From Pseudomonadota bacterium (lineage in GTDB: Bacteria; Desulfobacterota; Desulfovibrionia; Desulfovibrionales; Desulfovibrionaceae): a DNA stretch of 64,000 nt. Position 1 is the first letter of the stretch, and the number at the start of each line of letters is the position of its first letter. The notes under the pieces are model-generated. The model saw only the letters and a program-made list of their open reading frames with translations, did not search any database and was not told the origin of the DNA. A program made the translations under genes and the position numbers. Shown here piece by piece: positions 34,074-43,767 of this stretch. Location: NCBI GenBank assembly GCA_023403845.1, contig JAEYDL010000016.1:69414-133413 (forward strand), written 5' to 3'.

Positions 34074-35084
34074 CTACTTAAAGCTGGCGGCCTTGTCGAA
34101 AATGGCCTGGGCGTTGGGCACGTAGGTAGTGGTGCGGGAAGGATCAGTGAACATGGTCCAGGTACGCTCGGCGGCGGCGGTCATGTGGTCCTTCATGGCC
34201 TGAGAAGGTTCGGAGATAGTGCCGCCATGAGCGGTGATCTCTTCGGCGGCCTTCTTGTCCACTTCCTGCACCAGCTTCCACACGTAGTCGGCGGCTTCGG
34301 CAGCAGCTTCATTGAACCAGGCCTTGTCCTGTTCAGGCAGGGACTGATACAGTTTTTCATTGATGAAAAGGCTGTGGATAACGAGAATATGGCCAGTCAG
34401 AGTAATCTGCGGGCACTTTTCATAAACCTTGGTAGAGGTGATGTCGGCGAGAGGGCTGTCGCCGCCGTCGATGACGCCCTGGTCCACGGAACTCATGACT
34501 TCGGCAAAGGGCATGGCTTGCCCGTTGATGCCGCATTCCTTGGCGAAGGTCGTGTACAGGGTGATGTTCGGCACGCGGAGCTTCAAGCCCTTGACGTCGT
34601 CGATACTCTTCACGGGATTCTTGGTATAGAAATGACGGAAACCGAGGGGGAACATGTTCAGGCAGCGCAGGCCGGATTTTTCGGTGAAACCGTCGGTCAG
34701 CAGAGCGAAGACGCCGCCGTCGATGGCCTTGCGGGCGTGATCGTAGCTGTCGTACAGCATGGGGGTTTCCATCATGGCCATGGCAGGATGGAAGGAGGAA
34801 ACCTGCGTGCCGGTGGCGCACATTTCAACAGTGCCGCGACGGGTGTCGGCGATATACTTGTCTTCCTTTCCGAGAGAGGAGTTCGGGTACACCTTCACCA
34901 CGTACTTGCCGTTGGACTTCTGTTCCAGCAGTTCGCCGAACTTCTTCATTCCAAGAGTTTCAGGCTCGCCATCGGCCTTCATCCCTGCGATCTTGATGAC
35001 TTTCTTGCTGGCCGCAAACCCTGGTGCCGCATTTGCTCCAAGCAGCAGACCACAAGCGACGAGTAAAGCTAGAGCACGTTTCAT
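34074..35084 (-). CDS. dctP: TRAP transporter solute-binding protein DctP
   Basis: The protein has 336 residues. The ATG at 35084 gives a classic Sec signal peptide (MKRALALLVACGLLLGANA, cleavage near AAPGFAA); upstream in-frame codons add a polar stretch and were rejected. The DctP/YiaO fold is supported by GMKKFGELLEQKSNGKYVVKV, the substrate-carboxylate Arg in GLKLRVPN, and GQAMPFAEVMSSVDQGVIDGGD. It captures the substrate in the periplasm for DctQM. Candidates are C4-dicarboxylates, other organic acids or sulfonates. No catabolic gene lies next to it to decide. Confidence 0.95.
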   Translation of the reverse strand: MKRALALLVACGLLLGANAAPGFAASKKVIKIAGMKADGEPETLGMKKFGELLEQKSNGKYVVKVYPNSSLGKEDKYIADTRRGTVEMCATGTQVSSFHPAMAMMETPMLYDSYDHARKAIDGGVFALLTDGFTEKSGLRCLNMFPLGFRHFYTKNPVKSIDDVKGLKLRVPNITLYTTFAKECGINGQAMPFAEVMSSVDQGVIDGGDSPLADITSTKVYEKCPQITLTGHILVIHSLFINEKLYQSLPEQDKAWFNEAAAEAADYVWKLVQEVDKKAAEEITAHGGTISEPSQAMKDHMTAAAERTWTMFTDPSRTTTYVPNAQAIFDKAASFK

Positions 35085-35254
35085 ATCTCTCCACCTTGTT
35101 ACAGTTCGAACAAAAGGTCCCCTGACCATATATCAACGCAAAAAGGAACACCTTTCACGTTAATATGCATATCCTGTTCGCCCGGTATCCCCGGACTTCC
35201 AGATACATGCGGGTACAGAACGGGAACGTCGGCTCCAAATCTGCACTCTTTCGA

Positions 35255-35281
35255 AAACGACTCGTTTACGAAATTTTTTCG
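35255..35281. promoter_or_regulatory. Candidate operator palindromes upstream of dctP
   Basis: AAACGA-C-TCGTTT (35255-35267) is a perfect 6-bp palindrome with a single central base. It is followed at once by CGAAA-TTT-TTTCG (35269-35281). Two adjacent palindromes 170-200 nt before a transporter start suggest binding of a dimeric regulator. Confidence 0.4.
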
Positions 35282-35514
35282 TTCTATTATGTAATTCTTG
35301 TCTGAGGATGTTTCATTTTGAGTATGAACAGCATGATAATATGAAATGTTTTTATTGGGAATAGCTTTTCACCACCCAAGATCCCTTATTGCTTTTTTTC
35401 TTTATTTTTTTGAACATAACATACTTAATTATATTATTTTATCAAAAAATAATTTTATTTTTGAATTCCGCCCTGCCAATATCCCGACCGCCAGAATACC
35501 GCCCTCTTCATGAC

Positions 35515-35556
35515 GCGAAACGGACCGATCCCATTACAGGCACCGGTCCGTTTCAC
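35515..35556 (-). terminator. Probable terminator after the penicillin-binding protein gene
   Basis: A perfect 10-bp stem, aaacggaccg (35518-35527) with cggtccgttt (35544-35553), lies 60 nt downstream of the stop on the minus strand. The T-run is short (ttt) and the element is symmetric, so it could work in both directions. Confidence 0.55.
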
Positions 35557-35614
35557 GACAAGACACAACCAATCGCGGCAAGGATATCTTTTCCATTGCC
35601 GAAACACTATTCCG

Positions 35615-37990
35615 TCAGAACTGCTTGAGCAGGTCTTCTCCTCGTCTGTTGATTCCGGAAAGGACATCTTCGGAGTCACTGGCTCCGGGTTCCGTTCCTG
35701 AATAGAAAGGAAGGCGAAGCGTCCGTCCCGAACCGGGGCCTGCCAGATGCCCGGTCACACTGTCGACCTGCGCAAAGGTGATCCCATCCGGAACGGTAAA
35801 ATCATCCGGAGGATAGGCCGGAAAAACCGCTTTGGCATAGTCTACAAAAATAGGCAGGGCCGAAGAGCTGCCGCTACCCATGCGTCCCATGCTCCGGGCC
35901 TGATCGTATCCTACGTAGACGCCGGTTACCAGATACGGTGTGATGCCGATGAACCAGGCGTCCTTTTCGTCATTGGACGTTCCGGTTTTCCCTCCCACGG
36001 GCCGGCCGAGAACGGAAGCCTTTCCTCCGGTTCCCGAGGAGACCACATCCTTGAGCATGGAGGCCATCAGGTACGCGTTCTGAGGAGAAATGGCGTCTCT
36101 GAGATCCGGCTGCGGCTCATACAGCGTTTCACCCCAGAAATTCTTTACCGAAAGGATGAACCGGGCCTTGCTGACCATCCCACCGTTGGCAAAGGCGGTA
36201 TAGGCCTGCGTCAGATTCAGAGGAGAAACTTCGACCGCCCCAAGGCTGACGGGCAGCACCTCCGGAAAATCAGCTTCCAGTTCAAGATCCTTGGCCCGTT
36301 CGATGACGGCGGAAACGCCGATCTGCTGCGTGACTCGGATGGTGCACAGGTTTCTGGACAGAGCCAGCGCAGTGCGCAGCAGGAGAGGTCCCTTGAAGCT
36401 CTTTTCATAGTTTTTGGGACGCCAGACGTCGCCGCTGTCCATGAATTGCACCACTGGAGCGTCGAGCACGATCGTAGCAGGCGTAAAGCCCTTGTCCAGA
36501 GCGGCGGAATACACGATGCTCTTGAAGGAGGAACCGGGTTGTCTCCGCGCCTGCGTCGCTCGATTGAACTGACTGTCCTGCGAGCTGTACCCCCCGCACA
36601 TGGCCACGACATCCCCCGTCTGAGGCTCGATGGAAACCAGCGCGCCCTGCAGCTCCGGCACGCTCTGCAGAGCAAGCCGGATGGGCTTGTCCGGAAGCAC
36701 GGCCGAGGGGTCATAACTGGACCTGGCGTCCGCACCCAGTCCGGAAACCCAAACGACGTCCCCCACGTTGAACTGCTTGTTCAACCGCATGCCCGAGCGC
36801 CTTGCCCAGCTCATGTTCTTCACGTCGATGAAACCGGAATACGGTCCCAGCCGGACCTCAAGTCCCTTGTCCGTAATCTGGGTGACGATAGCCTTCGCCC
36901 AGGCTCCATTCAGCAAATCTGTGGGATCGAATTCGGCGTCCGCAAGGCGCTTTTCAAGCTTGTCCGCCGGAATCCGTTCCACAGGTCCACGCCAGCCGTG
37001 CAAATGATCCAGCCGCTCCAGCCCCTGTCTCAGGGCCGTATCGGCGGCTTTCTGCTCCTTCGGATCCATCGCGGTCCGCACGGTCAGCCCGAGCTGGTAA
37101 ATGGCCTCTTCCCCGTACAGAGGCAGATTCAGCCCCATGGCCCTGGCCTTTTCCTCATTGAACAGATCGATCAGCTGTCTTCGAACCTCTTCAAGATACC
37201 ATCCGCCCTCGCGTCCGATGTCGGGGGACATGCTCCGGAATACCAGAGGCTGCCGCATGGCTTCGTCATATTCCGCTTCCGTGATCCAGCTCAGCTCGCG
37301 CAGCCGCCGCAGGACATAATGCTGTCGACCGACCGCCGCATCCCGGTTGAGATAGGGATTGTACCGGGAGGGAGCCTGCGGCAGTCCGGCGATAAGGGCG
37401 CACTCCGCCAGCGTCAGTTCCTTGGCATGCTTGCCGAAATAAGTACGCGCAGCGGCCTCCACGCCATAGGCGTTGGCTCCAAGAAACGTCTGGTTCAGAT
37501 AAATGGTAAGGATTTCGTCTTTGGACAGATATCGCTCCAGCCTGTAGGCGAGGATGGCTTCCTTGATCTTGCGCTCGTAGCTTCGCTCGGGTGTCAGCAA
37601 CAGACGCTTGATCACCTGCTGCGTAATCGTGCTTCCGCCCTGACGCTTGGTCCCGGACTGAAGATTAATGAGAAAGGCGCGAAAGATGGCGACAGGATTC
37701 ACACCCTCATGCTGGTAAAACTCCGCGTCCTCCGCAGCCAGAAAAGCCTGAGGAAGCTGTTTCGGCATATCATCGAGCGAAATCAGGAAACGATTTTCCC
37801 GATACAGATACCCGAGCACGCTGCCGTCTCGAGCCAACACAGTCGTAGTCAACGCAGGACGATAATCCGCAATACGCGTAAAGCCCGGCAGATCCCGGCT
37901 TGCCCAGAAATACAGACCTGTGGCGCACGCGATGCCCAGGACGGCACACGTTCCCACAATGACAGCCATGATACGAAGCGCTTTTTTCAT
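35615..37990 (-). CDS. mrcA: Class A penicillin-binding protein 1A
   Basis: The protein has 791 residues. One N-terminal membrane helix (about 6-30) is followed by a glycosyltransferase domain with catalytic E87 in AAEDAEFYQHEG, GGSTITQQVIKRLLL and LAYRLERYLSKDEIL. An OB-like insert follows. The transpeptidase domain has the nucleophile motif SSFK near residue 485, SRN near 545 and KTGTSND near 668. It polymerises and cross-links peptidoglycan. An antisense frame spans the whole gene but shows no protein features. The gene is divergent from hisD. Confidence 0.96.
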   Translation of the reverse strand: MKKALRIMAVIVGTCAVLGIACATGLYFWASRDLPGFTRIADYRPALTTTVLARDGSVLGYLYRENRFLISLDDMPKQLPQAFLAAEDAEFYQHEGVNPVAIFRAFLINLQSGTKRQGGSTITQQVIKRLLLTPERSYERKIKEAILAYRLERYLSKDEILTIYLNQTFLGANAYGVEAAARTYFGKHAKELTLAECALIAGLPQAPSRYNPYLNRDAAVGRQHYVLRRLRELSWITEAEYDEAMRQPLVFRSMSPDIGREGGWYLEEVRRQLIDLFNEEKARAMGLNLPLYGEEAIYQLGLTVRTAMDPKEQKAADTALRQGLERLDHLHGWRGPVERIPADKLEKRLADAEFDPTDLLNGAWAKAIVTQITDKGLEVRLGPYSGFIDVKNMSWARRSGMRLNKQFNVGDVVWVSGLGADARSSYDPSAVLPDKPIRLALQSVPELQGALVSIEPQTGDVVAMCGGYSSQDSQFNRATQARRQPGSSFKSIVYSAALDKGFTPATIVLDAPVVQFMDSGDVWRPKNYEKSFKGPLLLRTALALSRNLCTIRVTQQIGVSAVIERAKDLELEADFPEVLPVSLGAVEVSPLNLTQAYTAFANGGMVSKARFILSVKNFWGETLYEPQPDLRDAISPQNAYLMASMLKDVVSSGTGGKASVLGRPVGGKTGTSNDEKDAWFIGITPYLVTGVYVGYDQARSMGRMGSGSSSALPIFVDYAKAVFPAYPPDDFTVPDGITFAQVDSVTGHLAGPGSGRTLRLPFYSGTEPGASDSEDVLSGINRRGEDLLKQF

Positions 37991-38305
37991 GAAGATGGCG
38001 ATACCCTGTTTCCGGCCTCGCGTAAAGTCCGGAGTCCTTTTGAACGCAGGGCCTCTCCCTCAAGACAGCGTCCGCTCTGCCGGGCTCTTCAAAGGATATC
38101 GTTTAGCAATACTTCTTCATCGAACCAGTCTGCCGGTTCGACCACCCTGCGCCGCCCCATCGGAAATGGATCGCGCCCATTGCATCCCTTTCTGGTGAAC
38201 AGCTCGACTTTCAGGAAGGGTTACAGTATGCTTTCATGTCCATACCAAGCATTGACGCCAAATCGCCGCCAGTTCCCGGCGTTTTTCAGGAACAAAGGAG
38301 TCCCC
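37991..38305. other. Divergent promoter gap between mrcA and hisD
   Basis: About 315 bases between divergent genes, without a supported gene or an attenuator peptide rich in histidine. It must contain promoters for both directions; no convincing -35/-10 pairs were identified. Confidence 0.45.
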
Positions 38306-39610
38306 ATGAGCTGCCGTCTGTTGTCCTTCTCCTCCGAAACCATGTGGCCCGAGCTGCTGCGCGCCCTTGCCAAGCGCGACAATCCGGATCATACGGCGGA
38401 ATCGGACGTACGCCAGATGATCGAAAAAGTCCGCAAAGAAGGCGACGCGGCCGTTCTGGAATATATCCGCCGCTTTGACTGTCCCGACATGCAACTTCCT
38501 CTGCGCGTCTCTTCCGAGGCACTGGAGCAGGCCATGCATGAAGTCTCTGCTCATGATCTGGACTGTATCCGCAAGGCTTCGGAAAACATCCGCTCCTTCC
38601 ATGAAGCGCAGAAGGATCGCTCGTGGTTCATCACGCGGGACGATGGCACAGTGCTCGGACAGCGCATTTCTCCGGTGGACAGAGCGGGGCTGTATGTGCC
38701 TGGAGGGCGCGGAGGCAACACTCCTCTCATTTCCAGCCTCCTCATGACCGCCATTCCCGCGCAGGTGGCAGGCGTAAACGAAATTGCCGTAGTTTCTCCC
38801 CCGCGTCGGGACGGAACGCTCAACCCGCATATTCTTGCCGCCGCCGGCCTGCTCGGCATTCGGGAAGTTTATGCCATGGGCGGCGCCTGGGCTATTGCGG
38901 CGCTGGCTTACGGAACGGAAAGCGTGACCCCGGTGGACGTCATTGCCGGCCCCGGCAATATCTGGGTCACTACGGCCAAGCGTCTGGTTCAGGGGCATGT
39001 GGGCATAGATATGATCGCCGGCCCCAGCGAGGTCCTGATTCTTGCGGATGAAACGGCCGACCCGGCCTGTGTGGCCGCCGACATGCTTTCGCAGGCGGAA
39101 CATGACGTGCTGGCCTCGGCCATCTGCATCACGGACAATGCCGCTCTGGCCGAAAAAGTGCTGGCAGAACTCGACCGGCAGGCACCTGACCTTCCCCGCG
39201 CCGATATCGTAAAACGGTCGCTCAAGGACTGGAGCGCCGTGGTGCTCGTGCCCGACATGGACGCCGCGATCAGACTGGCGAACAGAATCGCTCCAGAACA
39301 CCTCGAGGTTCTCATGAAAGATCCCTGGTCAGTCATGCCGCATATCAGGCACGCTGGCGCGGTCTTTCTTGGCCCCTATTCTCCCGAACCGCTGGGCGAC
39401 TATTTCGCGGGTCCCAATCATGTGCTGCCCACACTGGGCACGGCCCGCTTTTCCTCCGCCCTTTCGGTCCAGACTTTCTGCAAACGGACGAGCATCATAG
39501 CCGCCAGCCAGAACTTCGCACGCTCGAGCGCGGATACCGTCGCGGCTCTGGCCAGAATGGAACAACTGGAGGCGCACGCCCGCTCCATGGAAAATCGGAA
39601 AAAGGTCTGA
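38306..39610 (+). CDS. hisD: Histidinol dehydrogenase
   Basis: The protein has 434 residues. The ATG at 38306 follows caaaggag, and MSCRLLSFSSETMWPELL suits the family start. It catalyses the last two steps of histidine synthesis, oxidising histidinol to histidine with NAD. Visible signatures are AGLYVPGGRGGNTPLISSLL, the long DVIAGPGNIWVTTAKRLVQG, GIDMIAGPSEVLILADE, the zinc/catalytic SQAEHDVLA and IAPEHLEVLM. The length is standard. purC starts 40 nt downstream and fabI follows, so they may share transcription. The frame stays open for 2.5 kb upstream across mrcA, which is coincidental. Confidence 0.97.
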   Translation: MSCRLLSFSSETMWPELLRALAKRDNPDHTAESDVRQMIEKVRKEGDAAVLEYIRRFDCPDMQLPLRVSSEALEQAMHEVSAHDLDCIRKASENIRSFHEAQKDRSWFITRDDGTVLGQRISPVDRAGLYVPGGRGGNTPLISSLLMTAIPAQVAGVNEIAVVSPPRRDGTLNPHILAAAGLLGIREVYAMGGAWAIAALAYGTESVTPVDVIAGPGNIWVTTAKRLVQGHVGIDMIAGPSEVLILADETADPACVAADMLSQAEHDVLASAICITDNAALAEKVLAELDRQAPDLPRADIVKRSLKDWSAVVLVPDMDAAIRLANRIAPEHLEVLMKDPWSVMPHIRHAGAVFLGPYSPEPLGDYFAGPNHVLPTLGTARFSSALSVQTFCKRTSIIAASQNFARSSADTVAALARMEQLEAHARSMENRKKV

Positions 39611-39650
39611 TCGCCTTTTCCTTCATAAACCTTCAGAAAAGGATACCTCC

Positions 39651-40547
39651 ATGCAGGTCATCACAGACACCGACATTCGCGAATTTCCTCTGCTGAACAG
39701 GGGCAAGGTAAGGGACATTTACGACATTGACGAATCAACCCTGCTGATCGTCACCACGGACCGCATGTCGGCCTTCGACGTGATCATGAAGCAGCCGGTT
39801 CCCTATAAGGGCGTCATTCTCAACCAGATCACCCTGTTCTGGATGAAACGGTTTGCCCATCTGGTCAAAAACCATCTCATCGAAAGCGACGTGGACAAGT
39901 TCCCCGCCGCCCTCGCGCCCTATCGCGACATGCTGGAAGGTCGCTCCGTGCTTGTCAAGAAAGCCAGGCCCCTGCCGGTGGAATGTATCGTGCGCGGCTA
40001 CATCACCGGATCCGGCTGGAAGGATTATCTGGCTACGGGGCAAGTCTGCGGATATACCCTGCCTGCAGGTCTTCTGGAATCAGCCCGGCTTGACGAGCCA
40101 CTGTTCACTCCGTCTACAAAGGCCGAAATCGGAGAGCACGACCAGAACATCTCCCCCAGACAGGCTGCGGACATTCTCGGCGCTGAGCTGGCGGCCAAGG
40201 TTGAAGAACTCTCCCTGACCATCTTCAGGGAAGCTCGCGCCTGGGCGGAAACCCGGGGCATCATCATCGCGGATACCAAATTCGAGTTCGGTATGGTGGA
40301 CGGTGAACTGACCTTGATCGATGAAGTCCTGACCCCCGACTCCTCCCGTTTCTGGCCCACCGCGGGTTATGAGCCTGGCAAGAGCCAACCCAGTTTCGAC
40401 AAACAGTTCCTGCGCGACTGGCTCGCTTCCCAGCCCTGGGACATGACGCCTCCGCCGCCGGATCTGCCTGCGGATATCGTCGCGGCCACGCAGAACAAGT
40501 ATCGTGAGGCCTATCGTATTTTGACAGGTTCCGATATTGCGCTATAA
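39651..40547 (+). CDS. purC: Phosphoribosylaminoimidazole-succinocarboxamide synthase
   Basis: The protein has 298 residues, the longer SAICAR synthetase type rather than the 240-residue Bacillus form. It joins CAIR and aspartate using ATP in purine synthesis. Recognised segments are LNRGKVRDIYDIDESTLLIVT, DRMSAFDVIM, PVECIVRGYITGSGWKDY, TPSTKAEIGEHDQNIS and IIIADTKFEFG followed by LIDEVLTPDSSRFW. It starts 40 nt after hisD with aaagga upstream of the ATG. Confidence 0.97.
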   Translation: MQVITDTDIREFPLLNRGKVRDIYDIDESTLLIVTTDRMSAFDVIMKQPVPYKGVILNQITLFWMKRFAHLVKNHLIESDVDKFPAALAPYRDMLEGRSVLVKKARPLPVECIVRGYITGSGWKDYLATGQVCGYTLPAGLLESARLDEPLFTPSTKAEIGEHDQNISPRQAADILGAELAAKVEELSLTIFREARAWAETRGIIIADTKFEFGMVDGELTLIDEVLTPDSSRFWPTAGYEPGKSQPSFDKQFLRDWLASQPWDMTPPPPDLPADIVAATQNKYREAYRILTGSDIAL

Positions 40548-40671
40548 GGACGTCGGAGTTCACGCGACGACGTTTCCCGCGCAAGAACCGGCCGTGCCGT
40601 TGCAATCTCCCTGACGGCAACGTCACCAACAAACCTGGCTTTTCAACACTCTGACAGGCAACGAGGAACTC

Positions 40672-41436
40672 ATGCTGTTGCAAAACAAGAAATGCCTCAT
40701 CTTTGGAGTCGCCAATACCAAGAGCATTGCCTACGGCATCGCCAGCGAATTCAAAAAACAGGGAGCACAGCTCGCTTTCAGCTATGCGGGAGAGGCAATA
40801 CATAAACGTGTCCTTCCTATTTCCGAAGAACTCGGTGGTGATTTCACCTTTCCCTGCGATGTGACCAGTGACGAGCAGATTGCCGCAGCGGCGTCCCTCG
40901 TCAAGGAAAAATGGGGCAGCGTAGACGTGCTCGTGCACTCCATCGCCTTTGCCAACCGCGAAGATCTGGCCCATAGATTCATCGAGACGACCCGTGACGG
41001 CTTCAACATGGCTCTCGGCATTTCCGCCTACTCTCTCACGGCGCTCTGTCATGCCTTTGAACCCATGCTGAATCCCGGCGGTTCCGTCCTGACCATGACC
41101 TACTATGGCGCTCAGAAGGTCATTACGAACTACAATGTAATGGGCGTGGCCAAGGCGGCTCTGGAGGCCTCTGTCCGTTACCTTTCCGTGGATCTTGGCG
41201 CCAAGAATATCCGTGTCAACGCCATCAGCGCCGGCCCCATCAAGACGCTGGCCGCTTCCGGCATTTCCGACTTCAAAAAAATCTTCAGCCATATCGAGGA
41301 ACATGCCCCGCTGAAACGCAACGTCACGACCGAAGACGTGGGCAAGACCGCCGTATATCTGGCTTCCGATCTCAGTTCCGCTGTGACCGGCGAAATCCTG
41401 TTCGCCGACTGCGGCTACCACAATCTGGGTATCTAG
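40672..41436 (+). CDS. fabI: Enoyl-[acyl-carrier-protein] reductase (NADH)
   Basis: The protein has 254 residues, a short-chain dehydrogenase fold. The cofactor site is FGVANTKSIAYGIA. The active site is of the FabI type: Y144 with Y154 and K161 (YNVMGVAK), and the substrate loop ISAGPIKTLAASGI. It performs the last reduction in each round of fatty-acid elongation. The start has an acgagg site. It lies 124 nt after purC, and a terminator follows at 41505. It is the likely target if the organism is triclosan-sensitive. Confidence 0.96.
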   Translation: MLLQNKKCLIFGVANTKSIAYGIASEFKKQGAQLAFSYAGEAIHKRVLPISEELGGDFTFPCDVTSDEQIAAAASLVKEKWGSVDVLVHSIAFANREDLAHRFIETTRDGFNMALGISAYSLTALCHAFEPMLNPGGSVLTMTYYGAQKVITNYNVMGVAKAALEASVRYLSVDLGAKNIRVNAISAGPIKTLAASGISDFKKIFSHIEEHAPLKRNVTTEDVGKTAVYLASDLSSAVTGEILFADCGYHNLGI

Positions 41437-41504
41437 ATCCGAGTCAGGCCCCCGCAAAGCAGGTGGCCTGGATAGCCGCAAGAGCCATCATTGGCCTGTA
41501 TCCC

Positions 41505-41543
41505 AAGGCGTCGGCTTGAATTCTGAGCCGGCGCCTTTTCATT
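41505..41543 (+). terminator. Rho-independent terminator after fabI
   Basis: The arms aaggcgtcggct (41505-41516) and agccggcgcctt (41526-41537) form a 12-bp stem with one G-U pair, followed by ttcatt. It lies about 70 nt after the fabI stop. Confidence 0.7.
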
Positions 41544-42617
41544 CCTCTGCATCCCCATACCCTTGGCTCGTAGCCGCTTCTACCTGTCCTGCCGGAACAA
41601 ACGAACCTGCATACTCCTGCCATTCACATCACGCACGATATCCGCATGCTGTGCCCGGATACTTACGGATAGTCACTCCGTCCAGACCTGCCATACAAGC
41701 AAGCTACCCTGCGTTCAGAATAGCCGGTTGCCGTACTTATCTTTGAGTCAGCTCAAATGACCGAGCAGTATTCAGGAATTTCCAGTCCAAAGACATCGGT
41801 ATTGGAATACCACCTGGTTGAACGGCATCATCAGCATATGATCGGGCATCACTTTCTCATGATTTATATCTCATTATAATGAATTATTTGTCTAACGTCT
41901 CTATTTCTTCAGTGCACAGATATTTTTTCTGCGCTCAGGGACGAAAATGATATGGCGCCTGCACAACTGTTTCATATGTGCTGAATGCTGTTCTTCCGCC
42001 ATAAAAAATATGCCCTCGATTACGGATGGGCGATCAGCCAATTTCTTTTTATCAGGAAAACTGTTTCGGCGCATGGCCGCTATGTCGGGTGATAAGCATC
42101 CAGCGCCAGTACCTGTATTCTTGCGGACGGTCATCAGATATCTGCCCGGGGAAAACAATATACGCAAGTTTCCCACCTTCAATCATTTTTCATACAATAC
42201 ATTGTATTTTATTTGTTTTTTAGTATATCCATGCAACAACGCCGGTACCGATGTTTGCGCTTGCATATTTAAGCTTCAAAGCATCAGATCATTCATAAGG
42301 CATCACGCGGATTTTACCCTTCAGCTATCCTGTAAATCCGGATATGATCATTGAGAATGCATATTAAACAGCGCATCTATATGAACCGGATACCATTTTG
42401 CCTCCAGAAGCTTTGCTCCTCGTCCTGAAACGATGCACACGCATCCTCGTTTCCTCATGAGAAGTTGGCTGCAATATTTAGAATAATCCCCGAATATCGT
42501 TACAGTTTTATTTTACATGGGTCAGACGTCATTCTTTGAAATCTTCCTTTGACTTGTTGTCGCTTGCAGCTGCCAGACCGTAATATCTTACTGATAAAAT
42601 AAAAATTTTTCCTGTCG

Positions 42618-42648
42618 TATAAAAAAAGGGAGGTCGAAGCCTCCCTTC
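42618..42648 (-). terminator. Rho-independent terminator after ilvC
   Basis: On the minus strand an 8-bp stem, aagggagg with cctccctt (42626-42647), is followed by a run of seven T residues. It is close to the ilvC stop. Confidence 0.85.
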
Positions 42649-42678
42649 ACGTACGCCGGCGGCAGTTGCCGTAGCGTG

Positions 42679-43671
42679 TTACTTTTTCTGCAACCAGGGC
42701 ATAAGAGCACGTAGCTTGCCGCCCACATGCTCGATCTGATGATCTGCTTCAATACGGCGTTTGGCCTTGAAACTCGGATAACCGCAACCACATTCAAGGA
42801 TGAAATCGCGGGCAAAGGTGCCGTCCTGAATTTCGGACAGAACCTTGCGCATTTCCTTGCGGGTTTCCTCGGTGATGATCCGACGACCGGTCCGGTAATC
42901 ACCGAACTCGGCGGTGTCGCTGATGGAATGGCGCATCTTGGCGAAACCACCCTCGTGGATAAGATCCACGATGAGCTTCATTTCATGGCAGCATTCGAAA
43001 TAGGCGATTTCAGGCTGATAACCAGCGGCCACCAACGTTTCAAAACCAGCCTTGATCAGCTCGGTAACACCGCCGCACAGTACGGCCTGTTCACCAAAGA
43101 GGTCGGTTTCGGTCTCTTCCTTGAACGTAGTTTCAATAACGCCGGAACGGGTGCCGCCGATCCCCTTCGCATAGGCAAGGGCTTTCTGCATGGCTTCGCC
43201 GGAAGCATCCTGATAAACGGCCACCACGCAGGGCACACCGCCGCCTTCGGTATAGGTGCGGCGTACCAGATGCCCCGGTCCCTTGGGAGCGATCATGTAT
43301 ACGTCAACATCCTTGGGAGGAACAATCTGACCGAAGTGAATATTGAAGCCGTGAGCAAACAGGAGGGACTTGCCGGACTTGAGATTGGGCTCGATATCCT
43401 CACGATACACCTTCGCCTGATGCTGGTCGGGCAGCAGAATCATGATGATGTCGGCAGCAGCGGCCGCTTCGGCGGCGGACATGGGAGCGAAACCATGTTC
43501 CCTGGCAAGCTCGTAGTTGGCACCGCCAGGACGCTGACCCACGATGACGTTGACGCCGGAGTCACGCAGATTCTGGGCATGGGCATGCCCCTGGCTGCCG
43601 TAGCCGATGATGGCAACGGTCTTGCCCTTAAGATAATCCAGGTTGGCATCCTGTTCGTAATAGGCTTTCAT
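42679..43671 (-). CDS. ilvC: Ketol-acid reductoisomerase
   Basis: The protein has 330 residues, the class I length. The ATG at 43671 (MKAYYEQDANLDYLKGK) has an aaggag site; a longer in-frame opening runs into the upstream hairpin and was rejected. The NADPH site is IIGYGSQGHAHA (21-32). The catalytic histidine lies in FAHGF near 107 and the magnesium ligands in TETDLFGEQ and YFECCHEMKLI. It converts acetolactate to dihydroxyisovalerate in valine and isoleucine synthesis. It is the last gene of the ilv cluster and is separated from ilvN by a strong hairpin. Confidence 0.97.
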   Translation of the reverse strand: MKAYYEQDANLDYLKGKTVAIIGYGSQGHAHAQNLRDSGVNVIVGQRPGGANYELAREHGFAPMSAAEAAAAADIIMILLPDQHQAKVYREDIEPNLKSGKSLLFAHGFNIHFGQIVPPKDVDVYMIAPKGPGHLVRRTYTEGGGVPCVVAVYQDASGEAMQKALAYAKGIGGTRSGVIETTFKEETETDLFGEQAVLCGGVTELIKAGFETLVAAGYQPEIAYFECCHEMKLIVDLIHEGGFAKMRHSISDTAEFGDYRTGRRIITEETRKEMRKVLSEIQDGTFARDFILECGCGYPSFKAKRRIEADHQIEHVGGKLRALMPWLQKK

Positions 43672-43767
43672 GACTGCTCCTTGCAGATCCAGATATTGAA
43701 GCAAACCGTCGCGAAGACGGAAGCCAAAAAACAGCGGGCATGCGCAAAAGGCGAATTGCTCGAAGCG

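Larger units (their letters stand above)
35085..35614. other. Long regulatory gap upstream of dctP
   Basis: About 530 bases. The centre (35265-35470) is strongly AT-rich and should contain the dctP promoter. A palindrome at 35255-35267 and a smaller one at 35269-35281 look like operator sites. A hairpin at 35518-35553 is probably the terminator of the penicillin-binding protein gene. No gene is supported. Confidence 0.55.
41437..42678. other. 1.2-kb gene-free region between fabI and ilvC
   Basis: This gap lies between convergent genes. It starts with the fabI terminator and ends with the ilvC terminator. Between them I find only short open frames on both strands (up to about 135 codons) without ribosome sites or protein features. 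Composition is mixed, with AT-rich patches at 41840-41920 and 42180-42230. No tRNA, repeat or insertion-sequence end was recognised. It may be the decayed remains of acquired DNA. Confidence 0.45.

Noticed and set aside
35747..38305. Long open plus-strand frame antisense to mrcA and continuous with hisD
   Set aside because: It mirrors the coding bias of the penicillin-binding protein gene, has no family similarity, and hisD has a clear ATG with a Shine-Dalgarno at 38306.
41901..42182. 93-codon minus-strand frame in the fabI-ilvC gap
   Set aside because: No ribosome site, no recognisable domain, and an equally long frame exists on the other strand.
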